Positions 15,453 through 27,396 of a stretch of 64,000 nt of DNA are shown in pieces. The position numbers and the translations under genes are program-made. Origin of the DNA: Apostichopus japonicus. Its lineage: Eukaryota > Echinodermata > Holothuroidea > Aspidochirotida > Stichopodidae. The stretch's first letter is position 1. The number at the start of each line of letters is the position of its first letter. The stretch lies in contig NC_092571.1 of NCBI RefSeq assembly GCF_037975245.1, positions 9,929,917-9,993,916 on the forward strand. The letters run 5' to 3'. Under the pieces are notes generated by a model. It ran no database searches and had not been told where the DNA came from. It saw nothing but the letters and a program-made list of their open reading frames with translations.

Positions 15453-16914
15453 CCTGTGTGTGAGGACCACACATGAATCTTGCAAGCAAGTGCCCTACTC
15501 ATAACATATCTGATGTTTGTGTTCCATTACATTTCCTTATCAGGTATGTTGAGTTTCTTTCTTAATTTGCATGAGTTACTTTAAGTAAAATACTAGAGAG
15601 GCTAAAGGTTGTACTTAAACTTCATAATCACATTGTTGTCAATTAAGATGTAAAGTTATAGAGTGGCTCAGCCCATCGCAGAATTATTTCAGTAGGTCTA
15701 TGTACTGTAGTGATGCTATGTATTGAAAACAATAGGCTTTGAACTGCATATAACAGGGTAGGCCATGTGATCACATGTATCATGCTTGGTGAGCAGAAGT
15801 GTAGTACTGGGCAGGACCATTCCATTTATTACTACTACTAGAGGGTCATACCATATATCCTGGGGTTAGTGGTCAGTTGAGAGCTACTAGGGAACGGAAG
15901 ATTAGAGTACAGCAGGTAGCTATGACCTTGAGAGTTCATTATGTTGAACCTTGTTGCTGGTGATATAAATGTATAGGAAGGAATTTAGGGTTGTATGCGT
16001 AGTCCAGCATAGCTATTGTTTTACACTGAAGTATTGGAAAGACATTTTCAGGGTATTATTTCAGTTAGTTGATTGCATGGTAACTGTAACAAGTTAAAGG
16101 AGCATAATGACATTTTATTACAAGTAGTATTATTCCAGTTATTTAGTCATGCTCATGTTCTATGGAAGATTAAGGGTTATGATTTATACAGTATGTTGCT
16201 TTGAAATGACATTACGGTAGCTAGACCATCGTCATGCGGTGAATTGAGACAACTAAGCTTAATGTTCTTAGCAGTTAAAAGTGATGAAGGTCACTTAGCA
16301 CTAGCTTAGGGAAGTTCATCCTCATGGTGAAGTGTCATCAAGGACATTGTTTAATATTCTTTACTCTTCTCTTTCTTCATTGAATTATCTATATGTTCAT
16401 TACCTATCTTTTGTAAATGTATCTTAGCTTTAAAAGTGTGACACTGTGCAATGTAGGAGTAATGGTAAATCCTATTTGGTAACAGGCAACACATAGATTT
16501 AACTGTTTTTATGCAACTCCAGTCAAACTGTCATGCCATGTATTGTTTATATTCTACAGCAGCTATTATTGTATTCAGTAAGATGCTAGTAATGGTCATG
16601 TATTAACAGTAGTACCTATGCAGAGGTAATGCCTGCATGTTGTTGTATTATGATCCGGTTTCAGGAGGATCCCCAAATTACCAATTAGTTTAGAGTGAAG
16701 CTTCAAATAGGATCGTTCGTTTAAGCAGTGTTTATCCATGCTTAAGTTCATATGTTACAAAGTAAGAGATTAAGTGGACTTTTGTAACCTGAAGGATAAT
16801 AAAGACACACGAATCTTGCCCTACTCTTGCCCTGCTCATAAAATATCTGATGTTCATTCATACTTAGTAAAGATTCCTAAATCCTATTGGTCCATTCAGG
16901 TCAGCTGACCGTGG
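15453..16914. other. Non-coding stretch
   Basis: No exon, RNA gene or element ends recognised. Confidence 0.5.
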
Positions 16915-17082
16915 TTAATCCTGTGAGTAACGCACGGTAAAATTACGGGGCATCACTTTAATAAATCTTTGGTTATATGTAACCAAAAATGTTTTGTTTT
17001 ATGATTTTTCCCCCACACAAATGGTAGTGTATGAATGAACGGGGTAAATCAACGGTCTAGCGTGCGTTACTCACATGATTAA
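16915..17082. mobile_element. Small TTAA-flanked inverted-repeat element
   Basis: 168 bp from TTAA (16915-16918) to TTAA (17079-17082). The left end reads TTAATCCTGTGAGTAACGCA and the right end, on the other strand, TTAATCATGTGAGTAACGCA. TTAA duplications are typical of piggyBac-type insertions, so this may be a piggyBac-like MITE. The same end sequence occurs a third time at 17165, which instead forms the hairpin described next, so element boundaries are open to more than one reading. Confidence 0.5.
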
Positions 17083-17204
17083 TGCACTCCGGGTGTAAAT
17101 GCTATCGCTGGATGCACTCGGGCTCCGCCCTCGTGCATCGCTTGCATTATCCCCCGATCGTGCATTAATCCTGTGAGTAACGCACGCTAGACCGTTGATT
17201 AACC
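17043..17204. repeat. Long hairpin with 44-bp arms and an inner palindrome
   Basis: Arm 17043-17086 is the reverse complement of 17161-17204 at 42 of 44 positions. The 74-bp loop holds a second palindrome, GATGCACTCGGGC...GCCCTCGTGCATC, at 17111-17139. The arms carry the TTAATC-TGTGAGTAACGCAC terminus also seen at 16915. Likely a fold-back or nested MITE. Confidence 0.8.
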
Positions 17205-17234
17205 TCTTATTTAACATTTCCTTGAAATGACGTG

Positions 17235-17302
17235 GAGGCAACATATACATATATATATATATATAAATATATATATTTATATATATATATATATATATAT
17301 AG

Positions 17303-17366
<64 letters not shown>

Positions 17367-17370
17367 TCCA
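17235..17370. repeat. Imperfect (TA)n / AT-rich palindromic microsatellite
   Basis: About 130 bp of TA/CATA/GATA-type alternating sequence, able to extrude as a cruciform. Predicted Tyr-Ile peptides over it are artefacts. Confidence 0.95.
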
Positions 17371-17439
17371 CTTTATACTGGCCCACCTAAAATACTGGTT
17401 AGTTCTATTCTGCGACTGCACACTTGATTTTCTTTTTAC

Positions 17440-17592
17440 AATTATTTTACTAATAATGCATTGTGGGATATTTTCGACATCCTGAACATTTTGATGAATC
17501 GGGGACATTTTCGGGGACACTTGTTCATCGGGGACAGCACACTGTAATCGGGGACTGTCCTCGAAAATCGGGGACGTCTGGTCACCTTACCC
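17440..17592. repeat. Element end with repeated GGGGAC motifs
   Basis: The pentamer-like motif TCGGGGAC recurs at least five times between 17495 and 17575. It ends in CGGGGACGTCTGGTCACCTT. The reverse complement (AAGGTGACCAGACGTCCCCG) looks like a DNA-transposon terminus of a kind common in animal genomes. The other end is not identified. Confidence 0.4.
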
Positions 17593-18354
17593 TATGACCT
17601 CATTAATATTTATGATATGGTCACTCATGGGACATCCACCCACCACGTATGATGAATCATTTCCTTGGGGTTATCGTGCATACAAATATTCGGCTAAATA
17701 ATGCTAAGCACTGCCCCCTCATAAATATGCATGTTGTAAAATTGAACACATATATATACAAGCACTTGTCAGCTATCAACCAATAGCAACTTACCAATAT
17801 TGCAGAAATCCAAACATGCAATTGCAGAGTTATTGCAATTTTAAGATTTGTTTTGACCTGTGACTACATTAACATTCATGACATGACCACTACAACAATA
17901 ACATTTTTCTACTCATCATGGCCCATCCACCTATCGAGTATGACTAATAACCATCATAATTGGATTCAGTTATCTCTGCCCGCCCCCCCCCCCAACCAAG
18001 AGCATCAGCAGAAATTTGAAAGATTTGTGTGGGAGGGGAGTGGATTTTTTTTTTTTTTAAACCTAAAGTGACATAATGTCAACGTTTGTGGACGCACTTG
18101 AAACGTTGAAACTTTTTGTATAATTAAAGGTGATTAAATGCAAAAGATGCTAACAATAGAAACTTAATATACACAAAACTCTAGTTATTGTTGGTGCTCA
18201 TTGAGTGTTTAATGAGGTCAGTCTTCTGTAACTCCGCATTTTAGTACAAAGCTATAATTTCACTTCAAAATAGCTGGCAAAACTACAAACTTGATAAGAT
18301 TGAGTGATTCAAAATCTTTACTTTTCAATTATTCTCTATTCTTTACACCTGTAG
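17593..18354. other. Non-coding stretch
   Basis: No gene recognised. A C-run lies at 17983-17991 and a T-run at about 18048-18058. The final 25 bases form a pyrimidine-rich acceptor (CTTTACACCTGTAG) for the exon at 18355. Confidence 0.5.
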
Positions 18355-18776
18355 ATGATCACCATAGCGAAAATCAAGGAAATGAGAGGGAAGTCTCAAC
18401 CTTTTGAACTGCCGCTGAAGTGTGTTGTGCCTGCATTGTTGCCGCCAACAACCTACACCAAGGATGGTGTTGAAAAAGAATGCAAAACTTTGTAGTGTGT
18501 GACAGTACGGGATGCATAAAAACAGTATCATTTGACGTGACAAAAACAAAAAACATCAAAGATAACACTACTGTTATCCTGAAGAACTACATCACCAAAC
18601 CAGATGCTATCATCATCACATCCAAGACTAAAATCTACCGGGCACCAACCATGGCTGTTGACAAAGCTGTCCTGCGAGAGGCAGTCACTTACCTGAGGCC
18701 TCCTACTCCACCACCCCCAGATATCGAAACAGTGAAAAAATCACCAATTAAATCGATGCAATCAATCACATGAAAA
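18355..18776 (+). pseudogene. OB-fold (RPA-like) nucleic-acid-binding exon, one frameshift
   Basis: Directly after the acceptor TTTACACCTGTAG an open frame begins with the segment ITIAKIKEMRGKSQPFELPL and TTYTKDGVEKEC. A one-base shift near 18478 moves it to a second frame with NFVVCDSTGCIKTVSFD, then NTTVILKNYI, a Pro-rich run PPTPPPP, SPIKSMQSIT and a TGA stop. The pattern KDG(V)xK(E/Q)CxxFVVxDxTGxIKVxxxD...YxIxNxxx resembles the single OB-fold C-terminal exon found in many invertebrate RPA1/SOSS-like proteins that bind single-stranded nucleic acid. It could be the last exon of a gene whose upstream exons are outside the recognisable sequence, or a decayed copy. The frameshift could also be a sequencing error. 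No relation to the HECT exons downstream is proven. Confidence 0.5.
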
Positions 18777-20068
18777 GTTATTAGAGTAAGTAATTTCTTA
18801 CTCCATTCCTACAATGTTGTTCTGTACAGGTACTCATCACCAAATGTAGCATTATAATGATGTGCATTTATGTACAACTTACTTATTAACTACAGTACAT
18901 GACTCTCTCGAAGGTTTGCATGTTGGAAGATTGGTAGACATCTTTTTGTTACAACATGTAGATAATTCTAAAAGAGATTGAGTAGATGAACACTGCATAG
19001 GTGACTTAACAATTCAAACATTATTCTTGGCCTGTCTTTAGGAAAATGGCTTTAAATGTGGAAAATTAATCTTACAAGCTGTACTGGTTGAATGATCTCT
19101 ATGGTCAAAGGATTTGTGATAATGGAAATATTGTTATCGAATTCAAATTAATGATGAATGGTTGAATTAATTAGATAACGTTAATCTGTTTGGAGTTGAT
19201 CAGGAGGAAGTAATACTTTTTGTTGTATTGTCCTAATTAGATCTATTGTTCTAGGGATTACTGATAAATGAATGGGCTACTATTTGTTATGCTAACCAAT
19301 ACTTGAGCCTTAAAGGCCCCCTGTAAACCACCATTTGAAAAGATTTTTTTTTTCATTTGTCAAATGTATGTATTGCAAATGGACAGAAATGAACTGTAAC
19401 TATCACCACAGTTTAAATCATTACATGTGACAAGAGGCCATTTTACTGACATGGAAGTCTGGATGTTACCAACAAATCTTTACAGTTCTGTGTCCTTGTT
19501 CTTTCCATAATCACTTTTCTTCCAAAATACTGCCATTTAAACTTCATTTTGTACTATAGGACTCAACTATGTTCTCTTTCCATGCACTTCCAACTTCCTT
19601 TGTAGTTACAACAGAGTACCAGAGTGAGAGACAGGTATCCACCACCTCAAGAACAAAATAAAGGTACTGTATTTGTCTTACTCCTACCATGTGGGCTATG
19701 CCCATTGTACATTATCTGGTATATGCATGCATAGTGAACCAATACTTCAAGACTAACTTGCCCGAAAACAGTGACACAGGTCCATATTTGAGATTGATTG
19801 GGTGACCAGTGAAATTGTTGAATTGTTTTAATAGTGCTTAGATGCAAACTGGTGCTGTCCTTCGCAACATTTGTGTGTGACATATGGATGAAGGATGCTA
19901 CAGTAATGCTGTGAAACATTCTATCACAAATGATTAAACATGGGTAGAGTTGTAACCACAGTGGGCAGGGTTAATACAGTAGGCCTAAATAGGATATCCT
20001 CTAACCACTTTTCCCATGATTGTCTCCCAACAGTGCATCTGGCATAGGTAGAAACCCACACAGAGTGT
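18777..20068. other. Non-coding stretch
   Basis: No gene or element recognised. A minus-strand open frame at 19647-19919 has no identifiable similarity. Confidence 0.5.
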
Positions 20069-20076
20069 GATATGGT

Positions 20077-20988
20077 CAGGGTTGTTTGACTTAAATCTTG
20101 TTGATTTAAATCACTAATTTAAATCCTGATTTAAATTAAAGGATTTTGTTTTTTAATCACTGATTTAAATAACTTTTATAGAATTTAAAAAAAATTTATT
20201 AAAAGCCAATTTAATCATTGGAGTCCACCAAATTGCACACTGTAAAATGATTGTAACACATAAGCCCCTATAAAGCATTAATTCAACAAAATTTTACATA
20301 AATTTGGTTACCATATTCACTGGATTAGAAATAAAATTCACTTTATTTATTTATTTCATGATCCCTTCATTGCTATGATATAATAATCATGGTACATATT
20401 AATATAACCTAATGATTACACTAGAATCCCAAAGCACTCATATAGTCTTGATTAGAGTAATGAAAGAAAAAATTAGTCTTTTGTTTTTGGCAAAGTTTCA
20501 GTTCCAATCAAAATTGTAATCGTAAACCAATGAACATGACAGTGAACATGTTAAGGCTGGCACATGATTGGGTATTACCCCTCTCATAGTTTGGATCAGT
20601 TTGATTAACATCATTTTTGTGTACATCTGATGATACCACCCAAATGGTCTGGATATTCAAAATATATACAAGCACGTCTCAATCTTTCAAATATTCAAGT
20701 GCCAATAAAGTAAAGTCCAAATAATGACTCGAATCAAGACCACCAACTAAATATATAGGCGGAGTGTATAGCCTAGTGGTTAACGCCGGCGTCTCCCAGT
20801 CATGAGATCCCCGGTTCAATTCCCCGCCGACAGCAATGTGTGTCGTCTGGCAAGGGTGTTGTTCAATAACAACTTCCTGACATGGACATTAAATGGATGT
20901 GTGCCGAGAGATTGGCTTCGGTCAGCTTGCGAGTCTACAAGCCTCCATGGCTTCTTTCGCGAGTTCCTGCTTGCGGGAAGATCACATA

Positions 20989-21019
<31 letters not shown>

Positions 21020-21880
21020 CCCTGTTTTACAACATTTGGAAGAGTCAAAGACTGTTTGCATCTAAATACCATTTTTGAGAAATATAGCCTATTATGCCTT
21101 TCGGTAGAAAATGTTGTACTGTTTCGTACCCCAAATAACTGCATTATAGTGCCTTCAATATTAACTTTGTACAATCATGTTGACTAGATCTATGAAATCA
21201 AAAGCATAGACTACAATAACCTAATCCCCAATTAACACTTATTTCATGTGTATAGATGCATAAACTATGGAAGTGATGGAGACTACGCTGATTGTATACA
21301 AACATGCTCCTATAGTTAACAATAGAATTGATATAGGTGGCATATAGGGCCTGTTTGTGTATACTACAATCAAAACTGTTTCACTTTTAATATCCCAGAA
21401 GCTTTTATGATTCTGAATTCAACTTAAAGGCATTGAAGACTCGCCCCAAACCGTGTGCAGCCATCTGAAGAAGTAACTTTCCGTTGCTTGCAAGTGACGT
21501 TTTGTTCGTGTTGCTACAAAATGCAGACAGTACAGTAATGAAACATGATACCTTGTTATCTTAAGCTGGACCTGAGATGTCCATCGCTGTATTGTTTGTA
21601 CACTAATTACCGATGGTAGCAAGCTGTTTGTGTGTATTTTCTGGGATCGATGGTGGTGTCTAACACCTCATTCCGAACTAGGTCAGATTACCGGTATGAG
21701 ATGTTTCTTTTTGCGCGAGTCTTCACACCCTTTAAACATTATTGTGCTTGACTGCTTGTACATGATATAATAAGTAGGTACTGTATTGAGTGTTTGTAGG
21801 AAGATTTTGACAACATTTGTGATCAAATTTAAATTAAAAAAAAAAAGTCAGATTTAAATAAAAAAAAGTCAACAACCTTG
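20077..21880. mobile_element. hAT-type non-autonomous element, ends rich in GATTTAAATC
   Basis: Ends are CAGGGTTGTTTGAC (20077) and GTCAACAACCTTG (ending 21880): inverted repeats CAGGGTTG / CAAGGTTG. Flanks are GATATGGT (20069-20076) and TATATGGT (21881-21888), an 8-bp duplication with one mismatch, as expected for hAT. Next to both ends lie repeated ATTTAAATC palindromes (20099-20170 and 21825-21862). The 1.8-kb interior carries no transposase. It contains a tRNA-derived SINE (20760-21020), which therefore inserted later. Confidence 0.72.
20760..21020 (+). mobile_element. tRNA-derived SINE with (CATA)n tail
   Basis: The head GGCGGAGTGTATAGCCTAGT... contains an A box (TAGCCTAGTGG, about 20770-20780) and a B box (GGTTCAATTCC, about 20812-20822). 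The first bases (GGCGG) can pair with CCGCC at about 20823-20827, like a tRNA acceptor stem. A 160-bp unrelated body follows, then a CATA repeat tail at about 20988-21018. These are the three parts of a tRNA-derived SINE. Target duplications are not obvious. Nested in the hAT-type element 20077-21880. Short open frames over it are not genes. Confidence 0.8.
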
Positions 21881-21888
21881 TATATGGT

Positions 21889-22976
21889 GTAAACAGGCAA
21901 GAGATTTGTCATGGGAAGGGGAAAGGGACTCTGGGGGGGGGTTCTCCCGTTTGGCGAAAACCTGCAATTCACAAGCCTGTAGATGGAAAATGGTGCAATG
22001 TTTGTGATAAAACAGCAGTCAAATCTCCACTGAACATTTACAAATTTTCTTCATAACCAAGCAAAATCAATTTTTGTGTTCAATCTTGTTTTGTCACTTG
22101 GGTCATGGGGTGGGGGTTGAATCAGCCCCCCCCAAAAAAAAAAACGTGGCTACGCCTGTGGTGTATATCAGCATCAATTCCTGAACCATAGCCGTGGATG
22201 GACATCGGCAAAACTTGGACACAATGATTCCTGGGTGGATGGTCATAAGGGGCATTCAGGAATATGAGGTCAAATGTCATCAACACGTCATTTTGGGGAA
22301 CATTCTCTGAAAATCTGCAAATTGCCTCTACCACAGCCCGTGTGGTTTGCAGGTTAAGAATACGCCCACTGTAACTATCATGCATGTTGTTGAAGGCGAC
22401 TAAAGGAAGATGTGTCCTATGTGGGCGGCTGGATATACCCCCACTAACAGTCGTAAAAAAACTGTCCTTACAGCTGCATAGTTGTTTTGGCACTATATGA
22501 CTCTGTCTATCTGATCTATCTCATCTATCTTCCTGATATATAGATATACAGTATCTGTCTAACTGTCTGTCTGTGCTTAAGATCAAATGTCATATTAGGT
22601 ATTAAAATACTTTGAAAATCTTCAAAATGCTCCTTTCAGCAATTTAATAGGATGTTCAGGAAAAGTTCAGGAAAAGTTCTTCACAGATGAAATGGATATT
22701 GATGGAAGTTGATTATATTCATTTTGGGGTAGTTCAGGAAGTTAAAGTCAAATGTCTTGTAGGGGTCGTATGTTATAAGGCTATTAAGGAATGATTATGA
22801 AGGGTGGCCTACTCTCAATTTAATTCTGGTTGGTTATATATATACAGTATGCTGGTTTTCTATTGAAGAAAGTTATCAGTAAATTACACAACTTATGGTA
22901 TGAGCTACTGCACGATTGGTGCTCTAAGTTTCTACTGATTTCTGAATCATTATACAAAAAACTTTTTTTTAATTAG
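21889..22976. other. Non-coding stretch with a possible hAT-like end
   Basis: A terminus-like CGTGGCTACGCCTG ends at 22158 and is preceded by C- and A-runs. A start candidate at 21894 is doubtful. The minus-strand open frame 22122-22493 has no recognisable family. Simple CTGTCTGTCTGT and CTATCT repeats lie near 22500-22575. The last bases form the acceptor of the exon at 22977. Confidence 0.45.
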
Positions 22977-23223
22977 ATACTGTGTCTGCACCACCAAATG
23001 AAGACATACCACTGACCATAATAGCATTTGATGTGGAAGGTGGGACAGTTCAGCTACTTTGCTAGTAGACGACAACATCAATACCTATGAGGCAACAACG
23101 GAAACGATCAACACGATGCTGGCATCTCTTGGTGATGAGTACTTTGATGCAACACGATCCATGGAAGACAAACTAATGAAAGTAATTCCAGCCAAGATAA
23201 ACATGAAAGTATGTGCTGGGAAG
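22977..23223 (+). pseudogene. Probable N-terminal-side exon of the HECT-like gene, frameshifted
   Basis: Preceded by TTTTTTTTAATTAG and followed by GGGAAG|GTACTG. The first part reads VSAPPNEDIPLTIIAFDVEGG in one frame, then stops. After a one-base shift near 23055 a second frame reads LLVDDNINTYEATTETINTM, LASLGDEYFDATRSMEDKL and so on to the donor. The acidic, alternating pattern looks like the linker upstream of the HECT domain in G2E3-like proteins. The assignment rests mainly on strand, splice signals and the HECT exons downstream, not on a motif I can verify. Confidence 0.45.
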
Positions 23224-25338
23224 GTACTGTAGTTGCTATTCATGGCAACCTTACCACTGCCAATCTTTAAATATTTGTTATATAGTGTTAGTATGTTGAT
23301 ATAGTGTAGTATATAGTGTAGGCTATTAACAGAATATACTCAAGAATATATATTTCATCTACCTTCTAATGTATGCTACCATGTTGGCATCTGCATATAT
23401 GATCCTTTCATGAAATTGGATCAGAAAATATGAGATTTACTGACAAACCCTGCATGGCTAAGAATATTTGCTAACTTCACATATTATGTGGGCATAGGAC
23501 TTCGGAACAACCTTTCCATTTGTATTGGTAAACAATCACTTTTCACAAAAACATTTTTGGAAAACATGCCAAAAACAGGTCACAGGTGCCAAGTCTACAA
23601 TTATTTTTGTAGATTTTCATTAATGAAATTTTGAAACCTGTGAACTGATTCCTACGATATATTATTCATTTTGATAAATCATAATGAATAATTGGTTATC
23701 TAACCAACCCAGCCAAATATTGAGCTCATACCACCTGAGCTTGCTGGTGGGAAGTATTGTTTAATATCATATGGCGTCTATCACTATCTTTTCACAATTG
23801 CTCAAAGTGATCCTATGCGCACTGTGACGTCTAGAGGTCGTGCACTGACCTACATGGAGTGTGACCACTTTCCGATTTTGCAATTTCCCAAGATCAGGCC
23901 CCAAAAATCTCAAGAAATCCCAAGGACACTGTACTGTATGGATATCTAGCAATATCTAGCGATATCTATAGGGATGGAAATCCCAAGATCTTCCCTAAAT
24001 TGAAGACAGATAGAGAATGGAAGCCTTCAGTTTGTAATGAACTTGAAACTGTGCGTCTTTCAAATTGGAAAGAATGTCTGCATTGCACAATAAACAGATT
24101 AAAGTTGTTTATTTCAGTCTCATTTCAAATATTCAAATTTGAAGGGCAAACAGCAGATATCACATCATCTCAGTGAGCATGAAAAATTGAAAATGGCATT
24201 CCAAGATGAACAGCCTCCAAACTGTCTATGGGTGTAGGCATTGGCGTTGGAGCCCAATTTGATATGGGGGGGGAGGCCTTCAACGACTTGGATGAGAAAT
24301 GTGAATTTTCAAATTCTGCACAAATAATGGTCTTTAAACCTTGAAAAGTGGGGCTGACGGGTATTGTGGGCCGCGACGTAGAATCACCTACAAAAGCAGT
24401 GATCCACAGGAGATGCATGAGGTCGAACATGATGTGTGACTGGTGACAATCTTCAAAAAGGTTAGGGATGAAAAAAAAAACTATTGGGAAAAACTTGGTC
24501 CTCAGGCAAAAGTGTACATCTGGTTGGTCATTTTCAAGCCCAAGAAGTGTCATTTCTGGTGATCTGGGGGGTATCAAAATATTCTTGTACGCTGAGCGCC
24601 AACCGATGGTGGCGCTACGCCTAGATGGTAATTCGTGCCCCCCCCCAGTTAGAAAATCCTGGATACGCGTCTGTATAAAGCACTAGCAGTATTGCAAAGA
24701 AAGTTGAGAAAAATTTTCAGGTGCAGTTTCAAGTTATACAGTTTAATATAAACATTTATTTTCTAAACTTGGAACTTTTGGCTGGATCACATTTATTTGT
24801 TGTTATGTCTTTCATTACAGATGCATGCAGCTAGCTTCTCTTAAAATTGTTGCAGTGCCTGATCCTTAACACAAGATGTGCTTCCTCAAGACTGATAAAA
24901 CTTACAGTAATATTTTGTAAGTGATTAGGGGATGATATGTTCCAGTTAAATGGCACAGATTGTTGCTTCATAAACAAATGGTAATGAAACAGGAAAAGGA
25001 GGAAAGGGGTAAAAGATGTGGGGGGGGGGTGCAAGAAACCCAAGGAGTAGTGATAGGCTGTGGGAAAGAGGTGTTTTCAGGGGTATTTTTTTTAATTGGA
25101 TTATATGAAAAGTACTCTCATAAATCTGAAAGTATCAATGTAATTCTAAACATATCTATAAATTTATGATTCCAGTGTAGTTTATAGGATCCATAGAGGA
25201 TTCTCAGCTAGACTTCAAAAAATAAGGCAAACAGCAAGAGAAGGAAAGAAAAGTTACATAACAACTTAAAGATGAAATGAGATGCATTCAAATGTAGAAT
25301 AAATATATAGGTTTATATATTCATATTCTTTTTAACAG
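23224..25338. other. Intron-like stretch with a hAT-type fragment
   Basis: No HECT N-lobe exon is recognisable here, although one would be expected between the exons at 22977 and 25339. Contains the hAT-like fragment at about 24550-24673. The minus-strand open frame 24170-24577 and other frames show no known family. Confidence 0.5.
24550..24673. repeat. hAT-type 3' end fragment shared with the element at 52842
   Basis: The segment at about 24555-24630 (TTCTTGTACGCTGAGCGCCA then ACCGATGGTGGCGCT) is a close copy of 54310-54395. It ends in CCTGGATACGCGTCTG (to 24673), whose reverse complement CAGACGCGTATCCAGG is a hAT-like terminus similar to that at 9753. The left end could not be placed. Confidence 0.6.
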
Positions 25339-25512
25339 ATCGTGAATGCGACTTCTACAGAGCAATTACATCACGCAGTTGAATCTGCATCACTTCTGAT
25401 GGGATTGGCTGGAATAATTAAAGTCACCCCATTGCTCCCTGACAAGGAGTCAAATGCAAAAGGAGCTTATTCAATTTCTTGTAATGGACAGAGCCAGGTC
25501 TGCATATGAAAG
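25339..25512 (+). pseudogene. HECT-like gene, internal exon
   Basis: Acceptor TTTTTAACAG at 25338 and donor GAAAG|GTATAT at 25512/25513. Translation: IVNATSTEQLHHAVESASLL, then MGLAGIIKVTPLLPDKES. In G2E3-like HECT proteins the segment before the FxEGLxxxGLLD motif has this type of helix followed by L..K..I/A. A one-base shift near 25490 is needed to reach the frame (SAYE) that joins the next exon. Exon phase: two bases carry over to the exon at 27180. Confidence 0.55.
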
Positions 25513-27179
25513 GTATATTCATCTCCCTTTATTTCTCAGTACTCAAACATAATCTAGTCCAAAAATCTAAAATATGACAATTACATAAATAAAAGAAGTA
25601 TACACTACACAGAGTTTTAGTCTCATCCAAAAGGTCGGTATGTGACGTCATCGCTCGCAGATGAACATTTTGCCCCTCCCAATTCTGAAGTACATATTAG
25701 CTGCATTTAATACTGATTAAGAGGATTTTGGTGATTGTAGTAGAGTGTGTGTATGTGATGCAATAGAACTATGAGAACAGTGCATGATGGATTTCATACC
25801 TGGCTAGTGGGTTCATATTTGTGGGTCCAACATAATAGAGATTTGTGGTCACCATGGGTGGCAATCTGATAACAGCTTGGTAACATCATATTACCCAAAG
25901 TAATAGTCAATGTAGGAAAATGTAGACACACTTGCTCGCAAAATACAGCCAATGAGCTTAAATACTTAGTGAGCACAAAAACACCATTTTTCGTAGAGGT
26001 CAATTATCACTTGAGGTCAACAGTCAGTTGTCAAAGTCTGAAAACTATGATGTCTTATGCAATACACACAGAAAACCATGTGCTCTCTGAATAGGTCAAA
26101 AGTCATTAAATATCATCTAAGTCTGAAAACTTACTAATTTTATTAAGCTTGGATCAACTTGGATGACATATGACATGTATTGATCCACTTCACGACACAT
26201 CAAATTTATTTTCTATGGTGAGTCCATTTTGGTTGAAGTTCATACTTGGTATGTAGATTTCTGTTGATGAGTAAAAGATATCTATTGAATTGGTAGGTGT
26301 CAAAGGTGATTTGAGGTCAAAGTCTGTAAATATTCTTAAGTACATAGTATAATCCATAACAACTCCCTGGTATAATTAAAGCCAGACTGCGAAACACATT
26401 GAGGTTTCGATGGCTTCATTTGCACTAGACTTCTGCTTGTAAACCAGAAATAGCTGTCTCAATATAAATGGCCCGAACCACAATGTTGATGTACAGTTAA
26501 TTACACTATGGCATGGTAAACACAGGTCAGTCTATTGTAGGTGGCAATACACACCTCCACCATAAACAATAGGCGTCTTGTACTCAATGTGATGCATCCA
26601 CACACCAAGTATGAGAAGTATCTACTATTCCCATCGTTAGATAGTCATGTAAAAGGGATTTCAGAGTTTGACCTCTGCTGATCTCAAATGAGATTTGACC
26701 TCACAAGCAACAGGATTCTTGTACTCTAAATGGCAAATCCACATATCATGCAGCCTATGCAAAGTATCCTTGACTTCTACCATGAGAAATCATGTTTTCA
26801 AGGTTTTTAGGCCTGACAAATGTATTTAAATGTAACCGCTATTTGGCGACCGTGACTAACAGTCTACTGAAAATTTTGATAACTGTGCAAACTTGGAAGA
26901 ACTTCATACATGGTGTTTACGAGCACCTTAGTGAGTACAAGAACCCCTTTTGTTTATTGTGTCAAAGGTCATTTGAGGTCAACGTAAATCTCTGAAAAAA
27001 CTTGTAAACATAAAAATTCTTATAGTGAATCATTAGTGGACTTGACAATTGGGGAACCATCCTTTTGCTGACATCAATAATTGTCAGCACTTGAAATGTG
27101 GAGTACAGTGTTGTTATTGACTCAAATAAAATGTGGCAAGGAATAATTAATTGGGCTCTCTGTTTCACTCACTCTGCAG
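25513..27179. repeat. Intron with degenerate GGTCAAAGGTCATTTGAGGTC-type repeats
   Basis: Motifs such as TTTGAGGTCAA, GGTCAAAAGTCATT and CACACACCAAGTATGAGAAG recur between about 25990 and 26990. They look like decayed monomers of the family forming the ~140-bp tandem array at 44370-44930. The part 26390-26640 also matches 52430-52755 (CATTGAGGTTTCGATG...ACTATGGCATG.TAAACACA...CACCTCCACCA). No exon seen. Confidence 0.55.
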
Positions 27180-27396
27180 CTTCCTTGAAGGGTTATCTAC
27201 GATGGGACTACTGGACCTTATTAGGTCTCATCCACTTGTTATGGAAGAGTGCTTCATGCGGAGCGAGGATATTCTAACAGCCTCAAGAATGGAGAGACTC
27301 GTTTATAGTCATGCACCTTCCAGAGGGCAGCAACAGAAGAATGGGCAGAAGCCAGAACGTTGACATACTGGCTTGACATGCTCATTGATATTGATG
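27180..27396 (+). pseudogene. HECT-like gene, exon with FLEGLSTMGLLD motif
   Basis: Acceptor CACTCTGCAG (to 27179), donor GATG|GTAAAG (27396/27397). It begins FLEGLSTMGLLDLIRSHPLV, then MEECFMRSEDILTASRMERL; in other frames LPEGSNRRM and ARTLTYWLDMLIDID. These correspond to the well-known FxEGLxxxGVLD...SPEGSNRRxxEE...YWxxxLxDxE block of G2/M-phase-specific E3 ligase-like HECT proteins. Two one-base shifts (near 27297 and 27340) are needed to keep the frame, so the copy is either decayed or carries sequence errors. The splice phase to the next exon is exactly right. Confidence 0.7.

Noticed and set aside
21894-22158. Possible hAT-like element between CAGGCAAGAG and CTACGCCTG with TGGTGTA(A/T) flanks
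   Set aside because: The left flank is offset by one base and the ends match only over the first five bases.
22122-22493. 123-codon minus-strand open frame
   Set aside because: Runs into a C/A-rich repeat end; no family resemblance.
24170-24577. 135-codon minus-strand open frame
   Set aside because: Overlaps a hAT-type fragment and lacks transposase motifs.
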